A DNA stretch of 64,000 nt from Nephrocerus scutellatus. Lineage: Eukaryota > Arthropoda > Insecta > Diptera > Pipunculidae. Location of the stretch: assembly GCA_947095585.1 (NCBI GenBank), contig OX352762.1:88400749-88464748 (forward strand). Reading direction: 5' to 3'. Position 1 is the first letter of the stretch; each line of letters starts with the position of its first letter. A model generated the notes under the pieces. It saw only the letters and a list, made by a program, of their open reading frames with translations. It was not told where the DNA came from and searched no databases. Made by a program: the position numbers and the translations under genes. This document shows, in pieces, positions 1 through 9,914 of the stretch.

Positions 1-1075
1 GCCCCCTATGATAGCATAGCCAGAGTAAAACCATGATAGAATTCGGCATCCCAAATAAATTGGCACGACTATGTAGATTGACCATGACCAATGTTATAAG
101 CCAAGTAAACATTTCCGGATCAGTATCAAGCCCATTCAACATATATAACGGGCTCCGACAAGGGAATGGACTGGCCTACGTCCTCTTCAACCTGGCGTTG
201 GAGAAGGTGATCCGAGACTTTGACGTAACGGCGAGAGGAACAATCCTCTATAAGTCCATTCAGATACTGGCTTACGCAGACGATATTGACATCGTTAGTA
301 GAAACCCAAGAGCTATACAGGAAGCTTTCATCCATATCGAGCAGGCGGCACGAAATCTGGGGCTGCACATAAATGAGCGCAAAACATAGTACATGGTGGC
401 CACATCTGCGAGTAGAAGATCCCACATTGGTCCCTCAATTCAAATAGTGGAGCGCGAATTTGAAGTAGTGCAATCCTTTAACTATCTCGGGTCAACTGTA
501 GCAGCCGATAACAGCATGGAACCAGAAATACGCGCACGGTTGCTTAAAGCCAACAAAGCCTACTATAGTCTGTCAAGTCTCTTCAAATCCAGGAATTTAA
601 ACATAACATCCAAGCTGCTGGTCATACCAGTACTTACATATGGATCCGAGACTTGGGTGCTTAGCAAAAAGAATTCTGACCTCTTAGCGAGAGAAAAGTC
701 TTACGGAGAATTGTTGGTCCCGTCTGTGATGAAGGACGATCCCGGAGACTTTATAATGTTGAGGTCTACGAGCGTTACCGCGATGTCGACATCGTGAAGA
801 AAATTAAGCTCGGTAGGCTCCGGTGGGCAGGGCACCTAGCTCGCATGAGCGAAGAGGATCCTGCTCGGAAAGTCCTTTGCGGTAGGTTTTATGGAACACG
901 ACAGCGAGGCCGGCCAAACCTACGCTGGAAGGATGGCGTAGACCAGGACACCCAGAGTTTGGGGATGCCAAACTGGATGACATCGGCTCGAAATCGGGAC
1001 CGGTGGAGAGACTTTTTGCGGGAGGCCAGGACCGGACCTCGGTTGTAGAGCCAAATATGACGATGATTATAACAG
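1..1075 (+). pseudogene. LINE-A copy 1: reverse transcriptase C-terminal half, broken
   Basis: This is the 3' half of a non-LTR retrotransposon ORF; the window begins inside the RT domain. Frame 33-797 carries the RT palm (GLRQG around base 150, AYADDIDIV with the catalytic YADD near base 270) and the thumb region. A TAG stop lies at 387-389 where copies of this family otherwise read on, and one or more indels between about 680 and 794 shift the frame to 794-1048, which carries the C-terminal motif RLRWAGHLARM and GRPNLRWKDGV typical of endonuclease-reverse transcriptase LINEs. The 3' end is a short tail after GTAGAGCCAAATATGA. It lines up with the copy at 11109-11417 but lacks about 10 bases near base 26. 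Dead by stop and frameshift. The clade is probably RTE-like; this is not settled from sequence alone. Confidence 0.93.
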
Positions 1076-2121
1076 TAGCGCGAATTGAATAACATAAATC
1101 TATTATTATTTTAATATAAGTAATAAGAAAAAATTTAATTACATCGCAGAACATTCAACTTGTATCTTGAAAATGTCTTTTACAACAATTTAGTTTAATC
1201 CCTTAGCGATAAACCATTGCAATTGCCATTTCTTTGGCAATACGTATGTACATAAAGTCTATTATTAGTGTCAATAAAAGAAATGGCAAATAAACTTAAT
1301 CCAAATCATCGTCACCAAAGGCGTAAACGCGAACACGGGGGCGATTTTCGCATTAGGCATTCAACTAGCTATTGGAATGCATAGCTTATTACAGTATACT
1401 GTACAATTGGTATTATGTATGATTGCGTACATTTGTGTGCTTCTACGCACGATGAGCGACATGAAAACTGTTTACCAGTGAACAAATGTATATATTGCAT
1501 TTACTCGTATGTACACACATACCTATGCAAAATCTTGGCGCGACTTATGGAATCACGCATTTTTCATGTAATTAAAATTGCCATTCACAGAAATGAAATG
1601 GCGACCGGCAAAAAATGCGCTTATTCACGATTGAACGCATTAATGCAGCGTGTCTGTTAATGGCACAATACGTACGATCGCCATATAACTATGCAGCCAG
1701 AAAAATTTGCGCGATCCGAGACAGCTTGGTACCAACAGGGAGCTCTTTCAGAGCAGTTACTAACAATCATTTATGCTCCACTATGATACGATTTCGTAAA
1801 GAGGCCGGCGTGCTTGTGTATTACCCCTTAAGCGAATGTTTTGCGTTTGCATAAAATTAATAGGCGGTTTAATTGGTTGAGTGGTATTAAGATACAGACA
1901 GCCATTACACCAGTTTACGTTGCGATTTAATACCCTACTATACCGAGCAGGGAGTATAATAGCTTTGTCTTGCCACTCGCAGAAAACGAAATAAATATTA
2001 ATCCAAGTACATTGGCGATACACACATGTTTATATAACAACGGGATCTACGATAAGATCGTGCAAAATATTGTTACGAAATTTAGGGTTTCTGCATAGAC
2101 TTCGTAATGGATTTGGCAAAA
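1076..2121. other. No gene seen; AT-rich unique DNA
   Basis: Only short chance reading frames without recognisable motifs are present. No repeat shared with the rest of the window was noticed. Confidence 0.5.
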
Positions 2122-2567
2122 TATAGTATATTACAGAACGAGCAAGGAAAGTGGAGTTTATCGTGCGAGGTCGAAGCTTGACTAACGAGCTTATCTAACG
2201 AGCACGATGAGCACATTTCTGCAAGTCGTGTACGCTATTTTTCACGCGTTCAAACCGGTTTTTTTTTGCTAAATCGAGAGAGAAGCAGAAATGTGAGAAT
2301 GTGTGTTCGCTGTGACTGCAGTAAATAACAAAGAAATTAATTTTTCACGCGTCCAAACCGGTTTTTCTGCTAAATCGAGAGAGAAGCAGAAATCACAAAT
2401 GACAAACAAAAGAGAATTCTTGCTCATGCGCAATGTGTTCGTTGAGAATGTAGTAAATAACAAAAGACGTTTATATCATAACATAACTAGTGTTGTTATG
2501 GGCTACTTTCGAGGCTAGTTTATAGCGTACGAAACAGTCTCTTTCGTCTATGGGCGTGTGAAAAAAA
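2122..2567 (+). repeat. Dispersed repeat E, copy 1
   Basis: The block starts TATAGTATATTACAG followed by AACGAGCAAGGAAAGTGGAG and ends CTATGGGCGTGTGAAAAAAA. Near-identical blocks lie at 17629-18053 and, shortened, at 15376-15692, all in the same orientation. It contains two internal copies, about 105 bp apart, of a segment starting TTTTCACGCG and including CAAACCGGTTTTT and a CTGCT...AGCAG mini-hairpin. No terminal inverted repeat and no long ORF were seen. The A-run at one end suggests a retroposed sequence, but a solo LTR or other non-autonomous element is possible. Confidence 0.8.
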
Positions 2568-3218
2568 CGTAACACAAGTTCGGTAACTCACAAATTACCA
2601 CTTTAATTAACAAATTGCAAAAGTTCAACATATTTACGCTGGTAATTTATTATTATTTACTTATAACAGTATTATTCACATAGGCGGTAGCTCTATCAAC
2701 TTTTCAAGTAATCTGATTCACTTCGAAATATGAACTAACTTAACCGCGATAAGGTTATTGTATTTACACCTAATCAACATTTTCAAGAAGGCTCTAGTTA
2801 TTTCTGCTATATTCTATTCGAACCACCTAGAAATCTTATATAAAACTCTCCACAAAATTTTATATACAAGTTCCCAACAATATTAGTGAGCCTACAAATA
2901 CGCAATGGATTTTGATAATACAACTCAATACAGTTTACTATTTACATTTTCGTAACAATATTAAGACCGTTATTCTCCAGTATTCAAGACACCAAGACGC
3001 AAGAGCGAAAAGTACTTCGTAGTTAATATTATGGGACCCGACAATGAAGCAGACAAAACTTCGCTAAAAGAAAGTATATAGTATTGTATATATCGGCGCT
3101 ATATACTCGACTACAGATTGTAGCTAAAATATATGTCTCCTTAATTATAATTAATTACTAGCGAATTATAAGTCTTCTATAAAAATTCAATTATATTACT
3201 TTAACTCAAATTTTACAA
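2568..3218. other. No gene seen; AT-rich unique DNA
   Basis: No ORF with recognisable motifs and no repeat shared with the rest of the window was noticed. Confidence 0.45.
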
Positions 3219-3457
3219 AGGCCAAGCATTTGTGTTGCACATTTATATTTTTGGACACAAATGGAAGGGACCTACAATTTAAGGCCGGCTCCGAACGGCG
3301 AATTAAGAAGTTTTTCGTGACAAGTTATTACTCTCGGAACGTTTAAAACCCATTCGCGAGAGGGCACCGTGAAAAATACTTTTTGGTGTTACTGGGATTC
3401 AAACCACGAACCTCTTGCTCAGTAGCCACGCGCACTTCAACTGAGCCACGGCGCCAA
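3219..3457 (-). repeat. tRNA-derived SINE, copy 1
   Basis: Read on the minus strand it starts GGCGCCGTGGCTCAGTTGAAG, matching a tRNA-like head with a pol III A box (TGGCTCAGTTG), and about 35 bases further a B box (GGTTCGTGGTTTGAATCC). A tRNA-unrelated body follows (AACACC, then CTCTCGCGAATGGG, then CCCTTCCATTTGTGTCC), shared with the copies at 5131-5369 and 35738-36008. The 3' part is altered and no ATT tail remains. It abuts the hairpin at 3466. Confidence 0.85.
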
Positions 3458-3465
3458 AGCTCATA

Positions 3466-3607
3466 ATGCAACTACTTAAAGTGGGAAGCGATGTGGTTAA
3501 TTTTTATAAATATAGATAGCAATCTTTGTAAGCTACGAGTAGCTCTACAATTGCTATCTATATTTATAAAAAATAACCACATCGCTTCCAACTTTAAGTA
3601 GTTGCAT
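3466..3607. repeat. Long perfect-type hairpin (foldback MITE or hairpin-RNA source)
   Basis: Two 58-base arms (3466-3523 and 3550-3607) are inverted copies differing at only two positions by eye, separated by a 26-base loop. The outer ends are ATGCAACTACTTAAAG on both strands. There is no ORF. This is either a small foldback MITE or, if transcribed, a long-stem hairpin RNA precursor. No clear target-site duplication was seen. Confidence 0.9.
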
Positions 3608-4642
3608 TTTCAAGACAGGTGTTAAATGCTCCAACATCTGTCCACATCCTTTCAAACTTAGAGTTTTTTACGTTACATATCCAGATTTATTGGGTTCCAC
3701 AATTCGACTATTCTGAATACCGTACAAACTCATCTTACAAATTAGATTTTTATAACTTTTTTGGAGTTATGAGTTAAAGCAGTGTCGGTTTTTAGAGAGC
3801 CTCAAGGTAAGTATCGGACGGCATTTCCAGTTGTCAATAGGAATTAAGCAAATTCATTAGCAATTTCCTATTGATGACAAATAGAACACTGCAATAATGC
3901 AACAATATTATGTGGGGTAGAATTTAAAAATTTAACTGAATACGAAACAAATCCGGCAATAGTTACATCATCAATCAAAAATAGCACTTAAATGTGCTCA
4001 GCACTTAAACAAATAACAACAACAAGCACATAAAGATAAAAACTATTAAACTACAAAATTGTCTATAATACTCCTTATATGATTTTTCTACTATCAACAG
4101 CATTGATCGACACTCCTACAAATAATCTGTTATTTAGGTTGTTATTTTTAACGTTATTCTGTGTGCGGAAGGTGTATTGGCTAAATGGAGTTTAGCAAGA
4201 ACATAACAAAATAAAAAACAAAAATACTAAAACGAAAGGAATTTACCACATAAAAATAAAATGGGTTTGCCGTTTAAACATTCAGATCAGGTGGTATTGA
4301 TGATGGTGTTGGTTAGAGTTATCGTTAAACACAATATATAGCGTTATGGTGCCCAGCCCACCCAATAAAGGTGCTGCTAATTTAATCGATTGAATGACCA
4401 AAGAAAATCTGCACATCTGGATCAGCACAATGCAACAATTGAACATTCCACTTGTTTGTTAAATAGATGATAATTGCTCAAAACTTATTTGATCACTGGG
4501 TGATTCACAGTTTAGCATATTGTATGTTTTTTAATGCAAAGTGGTGACAAAATTTAATTTAGACGCGAATTTATAAATCAGGGTACACAGATACACGACC
4601 GTATAGACGAGAAAATAACAATTGGGAATTATAAACATTTGC
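3608..4642. other. No gene seen
   Basis: AT-rich DNA with several short A-runs and CAA runs (around 4015) but no motif-bearing ORF or shared repeat noticed. Confidence 0.45.
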
Positions 4643-4783
4643 TGTATTGCTTTGGCTAATCCAGCTTGGCTTACAACAACAATTGCATAAGCATAAAGCC
4701 GAAAATAAATTCAAAAAGTTTTAAGGATTTATAACTAAAGCCATTTTTTAGTTATAGCGCTCACCCTAAGGCGGTGTTTTGTT
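4643..4783 (+). mobile_element. Truncated MITE copy related to 7246-7443
   Basis: TATTGCTTTGGCTAATCCAGC and the following 140 bases, down to CTCACCCTAAGGCGGTGTT, match the left part of the MITE at 7246-7443 with scattered changes. The right terminal inverted repeat is missing, so this copy is 3' truncated. Confidence 0.7.
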
Positions 4784-5130
4784 TAACATTGTAGCCACAT
4801 AGTGTATGACCGCAAAGAAATCGATATCGATTCACAGATTCGATTTCATAACAAATCATTGACGAAATCAAAAATATACATGGTGTAATATTGGTCACAT
4901 TCAAAGCAATTGAAACAATTTCCAAAAAGTTTGAGTATTGAACTACCATAATAAGTGTAGTATATCGCCAAAGGGTGTATGTAAGTATCTGGCCTATACA
5001 GCCATACTGTATTTATAGGCGTGGCATCCATTTTCATGGGCGTTTTCGACTTTTGATTCGTTTTTTGTACATGAATATTATTTACGAAAAGGATAAGCTT
5101 GTATTGTAGATAGTCTACAATATAAGTTCA
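4784..5130. other. No gene seen
   Basis: Short antisense reading frames only; nothing recognisable. Confidence 0.4.
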
Positions 5131-5369
5131 GGCGGCCGCCGGATTTCAGGGGTCTTACCTCTCAACTGAGCAGGAGGTTCGTAGTTCGAATCCCAGTAAC
5201 ACCAAAAGTATTTTTCACGGTGTCCCACCTCTCGCGAATAGGTGACTAACGTTCGTGTAACTTGTAAGTCCCTTCCATTTGTGTCCAAAAATATAAAATG
5301 CGCAACACAAATGGTCGCGAAAAGCTAGGCCCGCAAGGTCTGTCGCGCCGAATATTATTATTATTATTA
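5131..5369 (+). repeat. tRNA-derived SINE, copy 2
   Basis: It has a degenerate tRNA-like head, a clear B box region (GGTTCGTAGTTCGAATCC at about 5176), then AACACCAAAAGTATTTTTCAC, the shared SINE body, and a 3' end GCAAGGTCTGTCGCGCCGAAT followed by an (ATT)n tail at 5353-5369. The 5' head (GGCGGCCGCC...) is mutated in the A-box half. This copy shows the tail structure of the family best on the plus strand. Confidence 0.85.
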
Positions 5370-5404
5370 CCTCTCAAAATCTCTTTTTTTATATGAAATT
5401 AGGG

Positions 5405-5632
5405 AGAGAAAACAACCCATAAAAATTTTTCGTGTAAATTCTCTAATTGATACACAAAGTGCAAAGGGGGCCCGTTATCATGACCACTCCAAATAGAGTG
5501 TTGTCATGTGAGATACACATGTGTGCAAAATTTCAATAAAATCGGGGTTTAGGAAGTGGGTTAAAAATTGATCACAATATTGGGTGTGCCAGCCACAGGC
5601 AAGTGAAGTTAATATAGAGAATTTAAAAAGAT
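5405..5632 (-). mobile_element. Element D, copy 1 (short, one module)
   Basis: On the minus strand it begins with AAATTCTCTATATTAAC, runs through a single internal module (CACATGTGTATCTCACATGAC), and ends TTAGAGAATTTACACG followed by TTTTTATGGGTTGTTTT. These ends match those of the larger D copies at 24350-25775 and 33245-33805. The short inverted end sequence is AAATTCTCTA/TAGAGAATTT. No ORF. Confidence 0.8.
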
Positions 5633-5756
5633 GAGATATCTATGCACGAGTGTCTTAAACGACTTCATATCATACAAATGCAAATGTGGAAACACAGAAT
5701 CAGTTTAGGGCGAATATACGCCTTGTAAATAGTAGCCAGCTCTGAAGAAGTGAAGT

Positions 5757-6375
5757 ACATCTTGCACCGTTTTACGAAACCTAAACATCTCGCAGCATTT
5801 TTGGCGATGGCAAATATGTGGTCATTTCAACGAATCTTGTTGTTGACGCACATACCGAGAATTGAGAGTTTTTCAGTTTCTTTGATGCAATATCCATTCA
5901 TGGATAAAGGTTGGGGGTTTAAATTACGCTTAGACGACAGCATTGGGTTTTAGGAGCGTTAAATTCAACTCTATTATGTAGTATGTCTTATGCTGTCAAG
6001 GTCAGAATTTAACGTGCCTAACATACGTTGTTGTTCAAGTTCCACTTGTGACGAAGAGGGGCGTGTAAAAAGCGTGAAGTCATATGAAAAGCTAAGAGTG
6101 CTGTCGTCAGCGAAAGAATGAATTGGACTAGCGGTAGTGGATAGGAGATCCGTAATGAAAATCAGAAAGAGTATCGGAGATAAAACAGAGCCTTGAGGAA
6201 CACCGGCGTTTATGCGGTGAACATTGGATTTGAATCCGTCCAATACGACCTGGATTGGACGGTCAGAAAGGTAGTTACTAGTCCTACTAGGGTGTTATTA
6301 ATTCCATAGGCATTCATTTTCGACAAAAGAGCTTGATGCCAGACTATGTCAAATGCCTTGGAAGCTCCATCTTGG
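5757..6375 (-). pseudogene. LINE-B copy 1: reverse transcriptase fragment
   Basis: On the minus strand, 5974-6243 reads DGFKSNVHRINAGVPQGSV, then LSPILFLIFITDLL and HSFADDSTLSFS, which are RT motifs including the catalytic FADD. The flanks in other frames match LINE-B copies at 20268-21600 and 47105-48730, including the region of the RT finger motif FDIVWHQAL near 6320-6370. It is truncated at both ends and frameshifted, and therefore dead. LINE-B belongs to the CR1/L2/jockey group by motif layout. Confidence 0.9.
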
Positions 6376-6379
6376 AGTT

Positions 6380-6683
6380 ATATTGGCGAACAGAACAAAT
6401 GATACAACATTTTTTTCATTTTCATAGTTTTTTGTTTGATTAAGATGTTTCTACATTTTGTGCGCTATTCATGTGCCTGCATAAATTATTAAAAAGCTTT
6501 TTTGGAAGAGCGTGCGAGGGTGTTTTTACTTGGTCTTACTTTTTTAATTTAAGACGCAATAAAAACACACAATACTTTCAATTTCTGTTCTCTATATTTT
6601 CGTTCGATGTTGACTCGATTAGTGCTGAACAAGAACTGACTTACTTAACTAAAAGCCATGAGCAACTTAAGATATGAGACTAC
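6380..6683 (-). other. Possible LTR or 3' region of a gypsy-type element
   Basis: This stretch lies directly downstream (minus strand) of the stop codon of the integrase tail at 6684-7045, where the 3' LTR of a Ty3/gypsy element would be expected. It is AT-rich and includes GAGTCAACATCGAACG. No second LTR was found in the window, so LTR identity is inference only. Confidence 0.3.
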
Positions 6684-7045
6684 TCACACTACCGGCAGCT
6701 CCTTTTGTCTCTTTCTATTTAAAATGTTGCCACAATTCGGCCGTCCTGATATGAAATCGTCCCGATTGACCTTAGACCGTTTATAATTGACTTCTACATA
6801 GGGTTTCAAATTTACCACCTCCCATATTCTTGTATAAGGTATCTGGCTTAGTTGAAATCCCTATACATCTTTCAATAAATATCGGTCGTTTGGTACAACC
6901 TTATTTACTTCATAAGGTCTTTTGAATTTTGGGATTATTTTTTTACATACCCCTGGTTGACTGACATAATTCTTTATCTTGACGTAATCTCCTATCATAA
7001 ATGTTTTGCAAACCCTATTTCGATCTTTTAGTTGTTTATTAAATT
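6684..7045 (-). pseudogene. Ty3/gypsy-type integrase C-terminal fragment
   Basis: Translation of the minus strand from about 7035 downward gives GDYVKIKNYVSQPGVCKKII, then PKFKRPYEVNKVVPNDRYLL, KDV, an in-frame stop, GFQLSQIPY and NLKPYV, ending ELPVV and a stop at 6684-6686. This matches the C-terminal domain of Ty3/gypsy integrases, in which GD.V.IKN, PGV.KK..PKF.GPY and NDRY are conserved. The fragment is bounded upstream by unrelated DNA and has one internal TAG, so it is dead. It was found by reading a frame interrupted by that stop and is the only LTR-retrotransposon coding signal seen in the window. Confidence 0.78.
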
Positions 7046-7245
7046 AAGAATGATTAGTTATACCTATAAATTGAGGGCAAACAACCCAAAACCACTTTTT
7101 TCAAAGTTCTGTCTTATGCACCGGACCTTCTGCGGTTATAAGTTCGGCTAGGTAGATTATTTAACTTACCTCCAAACACGCCTATTTCTTAACCCACACG
7201 CAACGGATATTCGATTGGTCCGATTTTTTAAGTGAATTGTACCTG

Positions 7246-7443
7246 TGTTGCTTTGGCAAAACCAGCTTGGCTTACAAAAACAATCGCATAAGTATAAAGC
7301 CGAAGTTTCTTTTATGTAAAACCAAAAAATTTTCAGGTTTAAGGAAACTAAAACCATTTATAGTTATTATGGTGCTCACCGTAAGGCGGTGTTGTTGCTT
7401 TGAGATATTAAAGTAAAACCCGCTTAGCTTTACCAAAGCAACA
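7246..7443. mobile_element. MITE with ~20-bp terminal inverted repeats
   Basis: The left end TGTTGCTTTGGCAAAACCAG and the right end, read inverted, TGTTGCTTTGGTAAAGCTAA, form an imperfect terminal inverted repeat. Length is 198 bp and there is no ORF. The left three-quarters recur at 4643-4783. The superfamily is not determinable from what is visible. Confidence 0.75.
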
Positions 7444-7700
7444 TAGCTAATACCTTTCAATTGAAACCAAATAACCACTCCTTCGGAAAGAAGCGCTTTT
7501 TTAAAAAAAAAGACAAACCACCAGCGAATAAAACGGTCTTTGGCGTGGGGGGAGGTATTTCAAGTGGGTTGCTATACTGTGGTTGATCCTAATAATTGTA
7601 GCCTTTTAGCAAATAAAAAACATTAGAAAACGTTTTAATTTACTTTATTCATTTATCTGTTTCATTTTATATTGCTGATGACAGAACACACTGTCTTATT
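7444..7700. other. No gene seen
   Basis: It contains an A-run and a G-rich stretch (GTGGGGGGAGG) but nothing recognised. Confidence 0.4.
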
Positions 7701-7932
7701 TATGCAAGTGCATATAAATAGATAATATTTATATATCATCGTAAATATGCATGCATGACAGTTATGCCGCTAGTGAATAATTTATGATCGATCGGGATCG
7801 CGCAACTTGCAAGTCAGAAACATCGATAGCGGCAAACAATTAACACGCGCAACGGAGGACAGTGATCGCCAACAAAGTGAACAGTCAGTCAAGCACCCAA
7901 CCAACCGAACAGCCAACAACGAAGCCGATGCC
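7701..7932 (+). promoter_or_regulatory. Candidate promoter and 5' leader of a host gene
   Basis: The sequence upstream of the ATG at 7933 shifts to higher GC and to CAA/AAC-rich composition (CGCGCAACTTGCAAGTC, AACAAAGTGAACAGTCAGTC), as is common in fly 5' leaders. The frame stays open upstream of the ATG to about 7807 but has no ATG there. This is inferred from composition and position only. Confidence 0.35.
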
Positions 7933-8023
7933 ATGAGTTCCAACGTTCCAAGCACTCAAACCACTCCAACAATCCCCAACAACAACAACAACAACAACAA
8001 CAACGACCACAACGACGACGACA
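7933..8023 (+). CDS. Candidate first coding exon of an unrecognised host gene
   Basis: ATG at 7933 (context GATGCCATGAG) opens MSSNVPSTQTTPTIPN followed by a nine-residue Asn run, then DHNDDD. The exon would end at 8023 just before GTGAGT (ACA|GTGAGT), a strong splice donor, leaving a phase 1 junction. Ser/Thr/Pro and Asn-rich N-termini encoded by AAC/CAA repeats are usual in fly regulatory or neuronal proteins, but no family is recognised. The acceptor exon is not identified. It could also be a non-coding leader with a chance open frame. Confidence 0.4.
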
Positions 8024-8304
8024 GTGAGTCTGGTGCGATCGCGTTGTCCATCAAGTGTGTGTCTATTGCAGCGTAGTAGTGGTTCGACGGCCGAAGGTGT
8101 GGTGATGGCGGACACTGAATGTGCATTTGCTTGTGTTCCCAGTCGTATGCGTACTATCTGTTGATATGCAATACATTTCGTGATTACGAGTAGTAGTGCA
8201 TGGATAAGTGCTGTGATCACTATCTCTATAGAGACCATGCCACATTTGTAGCCTGAGCTACTGGTGCAATGTATTCTCTTTTTCGAGAGGTGTGTGCTCC
8301 CTGA

Positions 8305-8551
8305 ATGAAAAATTATATCTGTGACAGTGCTTCAGGCTGCAAGATTGATTGGCGCGCTTATTGCACGTTACAAGAATTTCAAACGATCTGGCTTTGGTTT
8401 TTTAGTTTCATTTCGTTTGGAGTTTATTTTTATTTTTTTTTTCGTTGGATTTCCTTTTTAATTTTGTGCGCGCTCTTAGTTTTAACTTTTATTCGCCGAG
8501 CCACAAATGCTCGGTCAGGTTTCCTTTTTTCTGCCACACTGCTAAGACAAG
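8305..8551 (+). other. Candidate transcribed exon ending at a strong splice donor
   Basis: An open frame begins at 8305 with a very hydrophobic middle encoded by T-rich DNA (WLWFFSFISFGVYFYFFFRW). CAAG|GTGAGC at 8548-8557 is close to the ideal splice donor. The hydrophobic frame may only reflect T-richness; the donor is the main evidence. It may be an alternative leader exon of the same gene as 7933-8023. Confidence 0.25.
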
Positions 8552-8713
8552 GTGAGCTTGAAAATCGAGTTGATCAAGTGAGCTAAGCTCCGGTTGTGCC
8601 GACAATCGATCCAACCAAAGCAGCCAGTCGGGCGACTGCCGTTTTATGGATTTTTTTCTTGCATCTTTAGATTTTTGCACATATGATTAAAATAGTTTGC
8701 AACCACATGTATA

Positions 8714-8731
8714 GGTAGTAGTAGTAGTAGT
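8714..8731. repeat. (TAG)n microsatellite
   Basis: About six GTA/TAG units in a row. Confidence 0.9.
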
Positions 8732-9464
8732 GTAATTATGCTCCGATATTATGGTAAATATATGTTGCGTGCGGATACTAAATCATATGGCTCAAACCAT
8801 TTTATCGTACTAAGTAATTTCGAAATGCATCTCATTTACTGCCGTTGCGTTGGTAAGAAAAAGAGAACAAGTGTTGTAGGAATGTTTAAATTTCATCAGC
8901 ATATGATATTGGGTGTGTAGTATACTATTTGTCAAATAAACAAACACGTTATTCAATATTACAAAGAAATTGCATCAGAATGAAACAATTCACTTTTTGG
9001 GCATCGTATACTACCAATCGATTGACTTTAGTTTCAATATTCATGCGAACAAATACATACATGCATACATATATGTATATATATTAACATAGCAGAAGCA
9101 AAAAAAATTCAAAACCGAAACTGAACTCCATCATCATTGAGAAGATTGGTTGGTTGCCCATGAACTCGTTTTGGATTAGCCGTCGAGTATTGGTATGGTT
9201 CACATTTGCTTTGGATTTTTCAAGAAAGTGCATGTGCACGTCGGTTATTATTTCAGCCAATTACGTATTAGCCGCGGAGATTTGCGTAACAAGAAATTTC
9301 ATTTTTTGCACAAATGAGATATGAGACTGGTTGGCGGGTACTTTGTTGGGTTGTTTTTTGAAAAGAATGCGAATATAAATTCTAAGACTACGAATTATAT
9401 CAAGATGATAAATAATAAGTTCGAAAGTGGTAATTGTCTTGGCATGTTATTGTCATTGATATGG
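8732..9464. other. No gene seen
   Basis: AT-rich DNA with an ATACATAC/ATATGTAT simple stretch at about 9050-9085. No shared repeat or motif-bearing ORF noticed. Confidence 0.45.
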
Positions 9465-9635
9465 CTTTAAATCGTAAGTCTTTTCCATTTGTGTTCAAAC
9501 CAAACTGACAAACAGGGGTCAAGTCAAGTTAAATAAAAGTTTTTCAAAAACATAACACGGATTGTTGGGATAAGATATATGCCCTAGACCTTAACGGCCG
9601 ATTTCGCCAAATATTTTCCTTGTTATTATTAAATA
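9465..9635 (+). repeat. SINE 3' fragment
   Basis: AAGTCTTTTCCATTTGTGTTC and, further on, GGCCGATTTCGCCAAATATT with a TTATTATTAA tail correspond to the 3' body of the tRNA-derived SINE. The middle is replaced by a stretch also present near 57490-57530 (CAAACAGGGGTCAAGTCAAG). The tRNA-like head is absent. Confidence 0.55.
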
Positions 9636-9914
9636 ATTAAGTTCTTGGAAAGATTTCGTCAGTACCCAACGGTAAAATGGATTGATATTTTATACAATCA
9701 TATATGTACATTGATTTGGTACAACAAAAAAGTTTCTAAAGAAGTAATAAAAAAAAGAAATAGTTCAATTCAATTTAATTCTTTATTAATAATAAGTAAA
9801 ACACGTTACCATTCAATTTACAGAGATTTGATAAATTTTATCTTATTTCTGAAAAAACGTATAACGTAATATTCCAAGGTGTATTGTTTTAAATATATAG
9901 GTAGCCAGTATTCA

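Noticed and set aside
804..1154. Minus-strand open frame across the LINE-A 3' end
   Set aside because: Antisense shadow of the RT C-terminal coding sequence on the plus strand.
7885..8238. Minus-strand frame with a long valine run
   Set aside because: The valines come from the (AAC)n repeat read backwards; the plus-strand Asn frame with a splice donor is the better reading.
8305..8586. A membrane protein gene suggested by the hydrophobic frame
   Set aside because: Hydrophobicity follows from a T-rich stretch and no family is recognised; kept only as a possible exon because of the splice donor.
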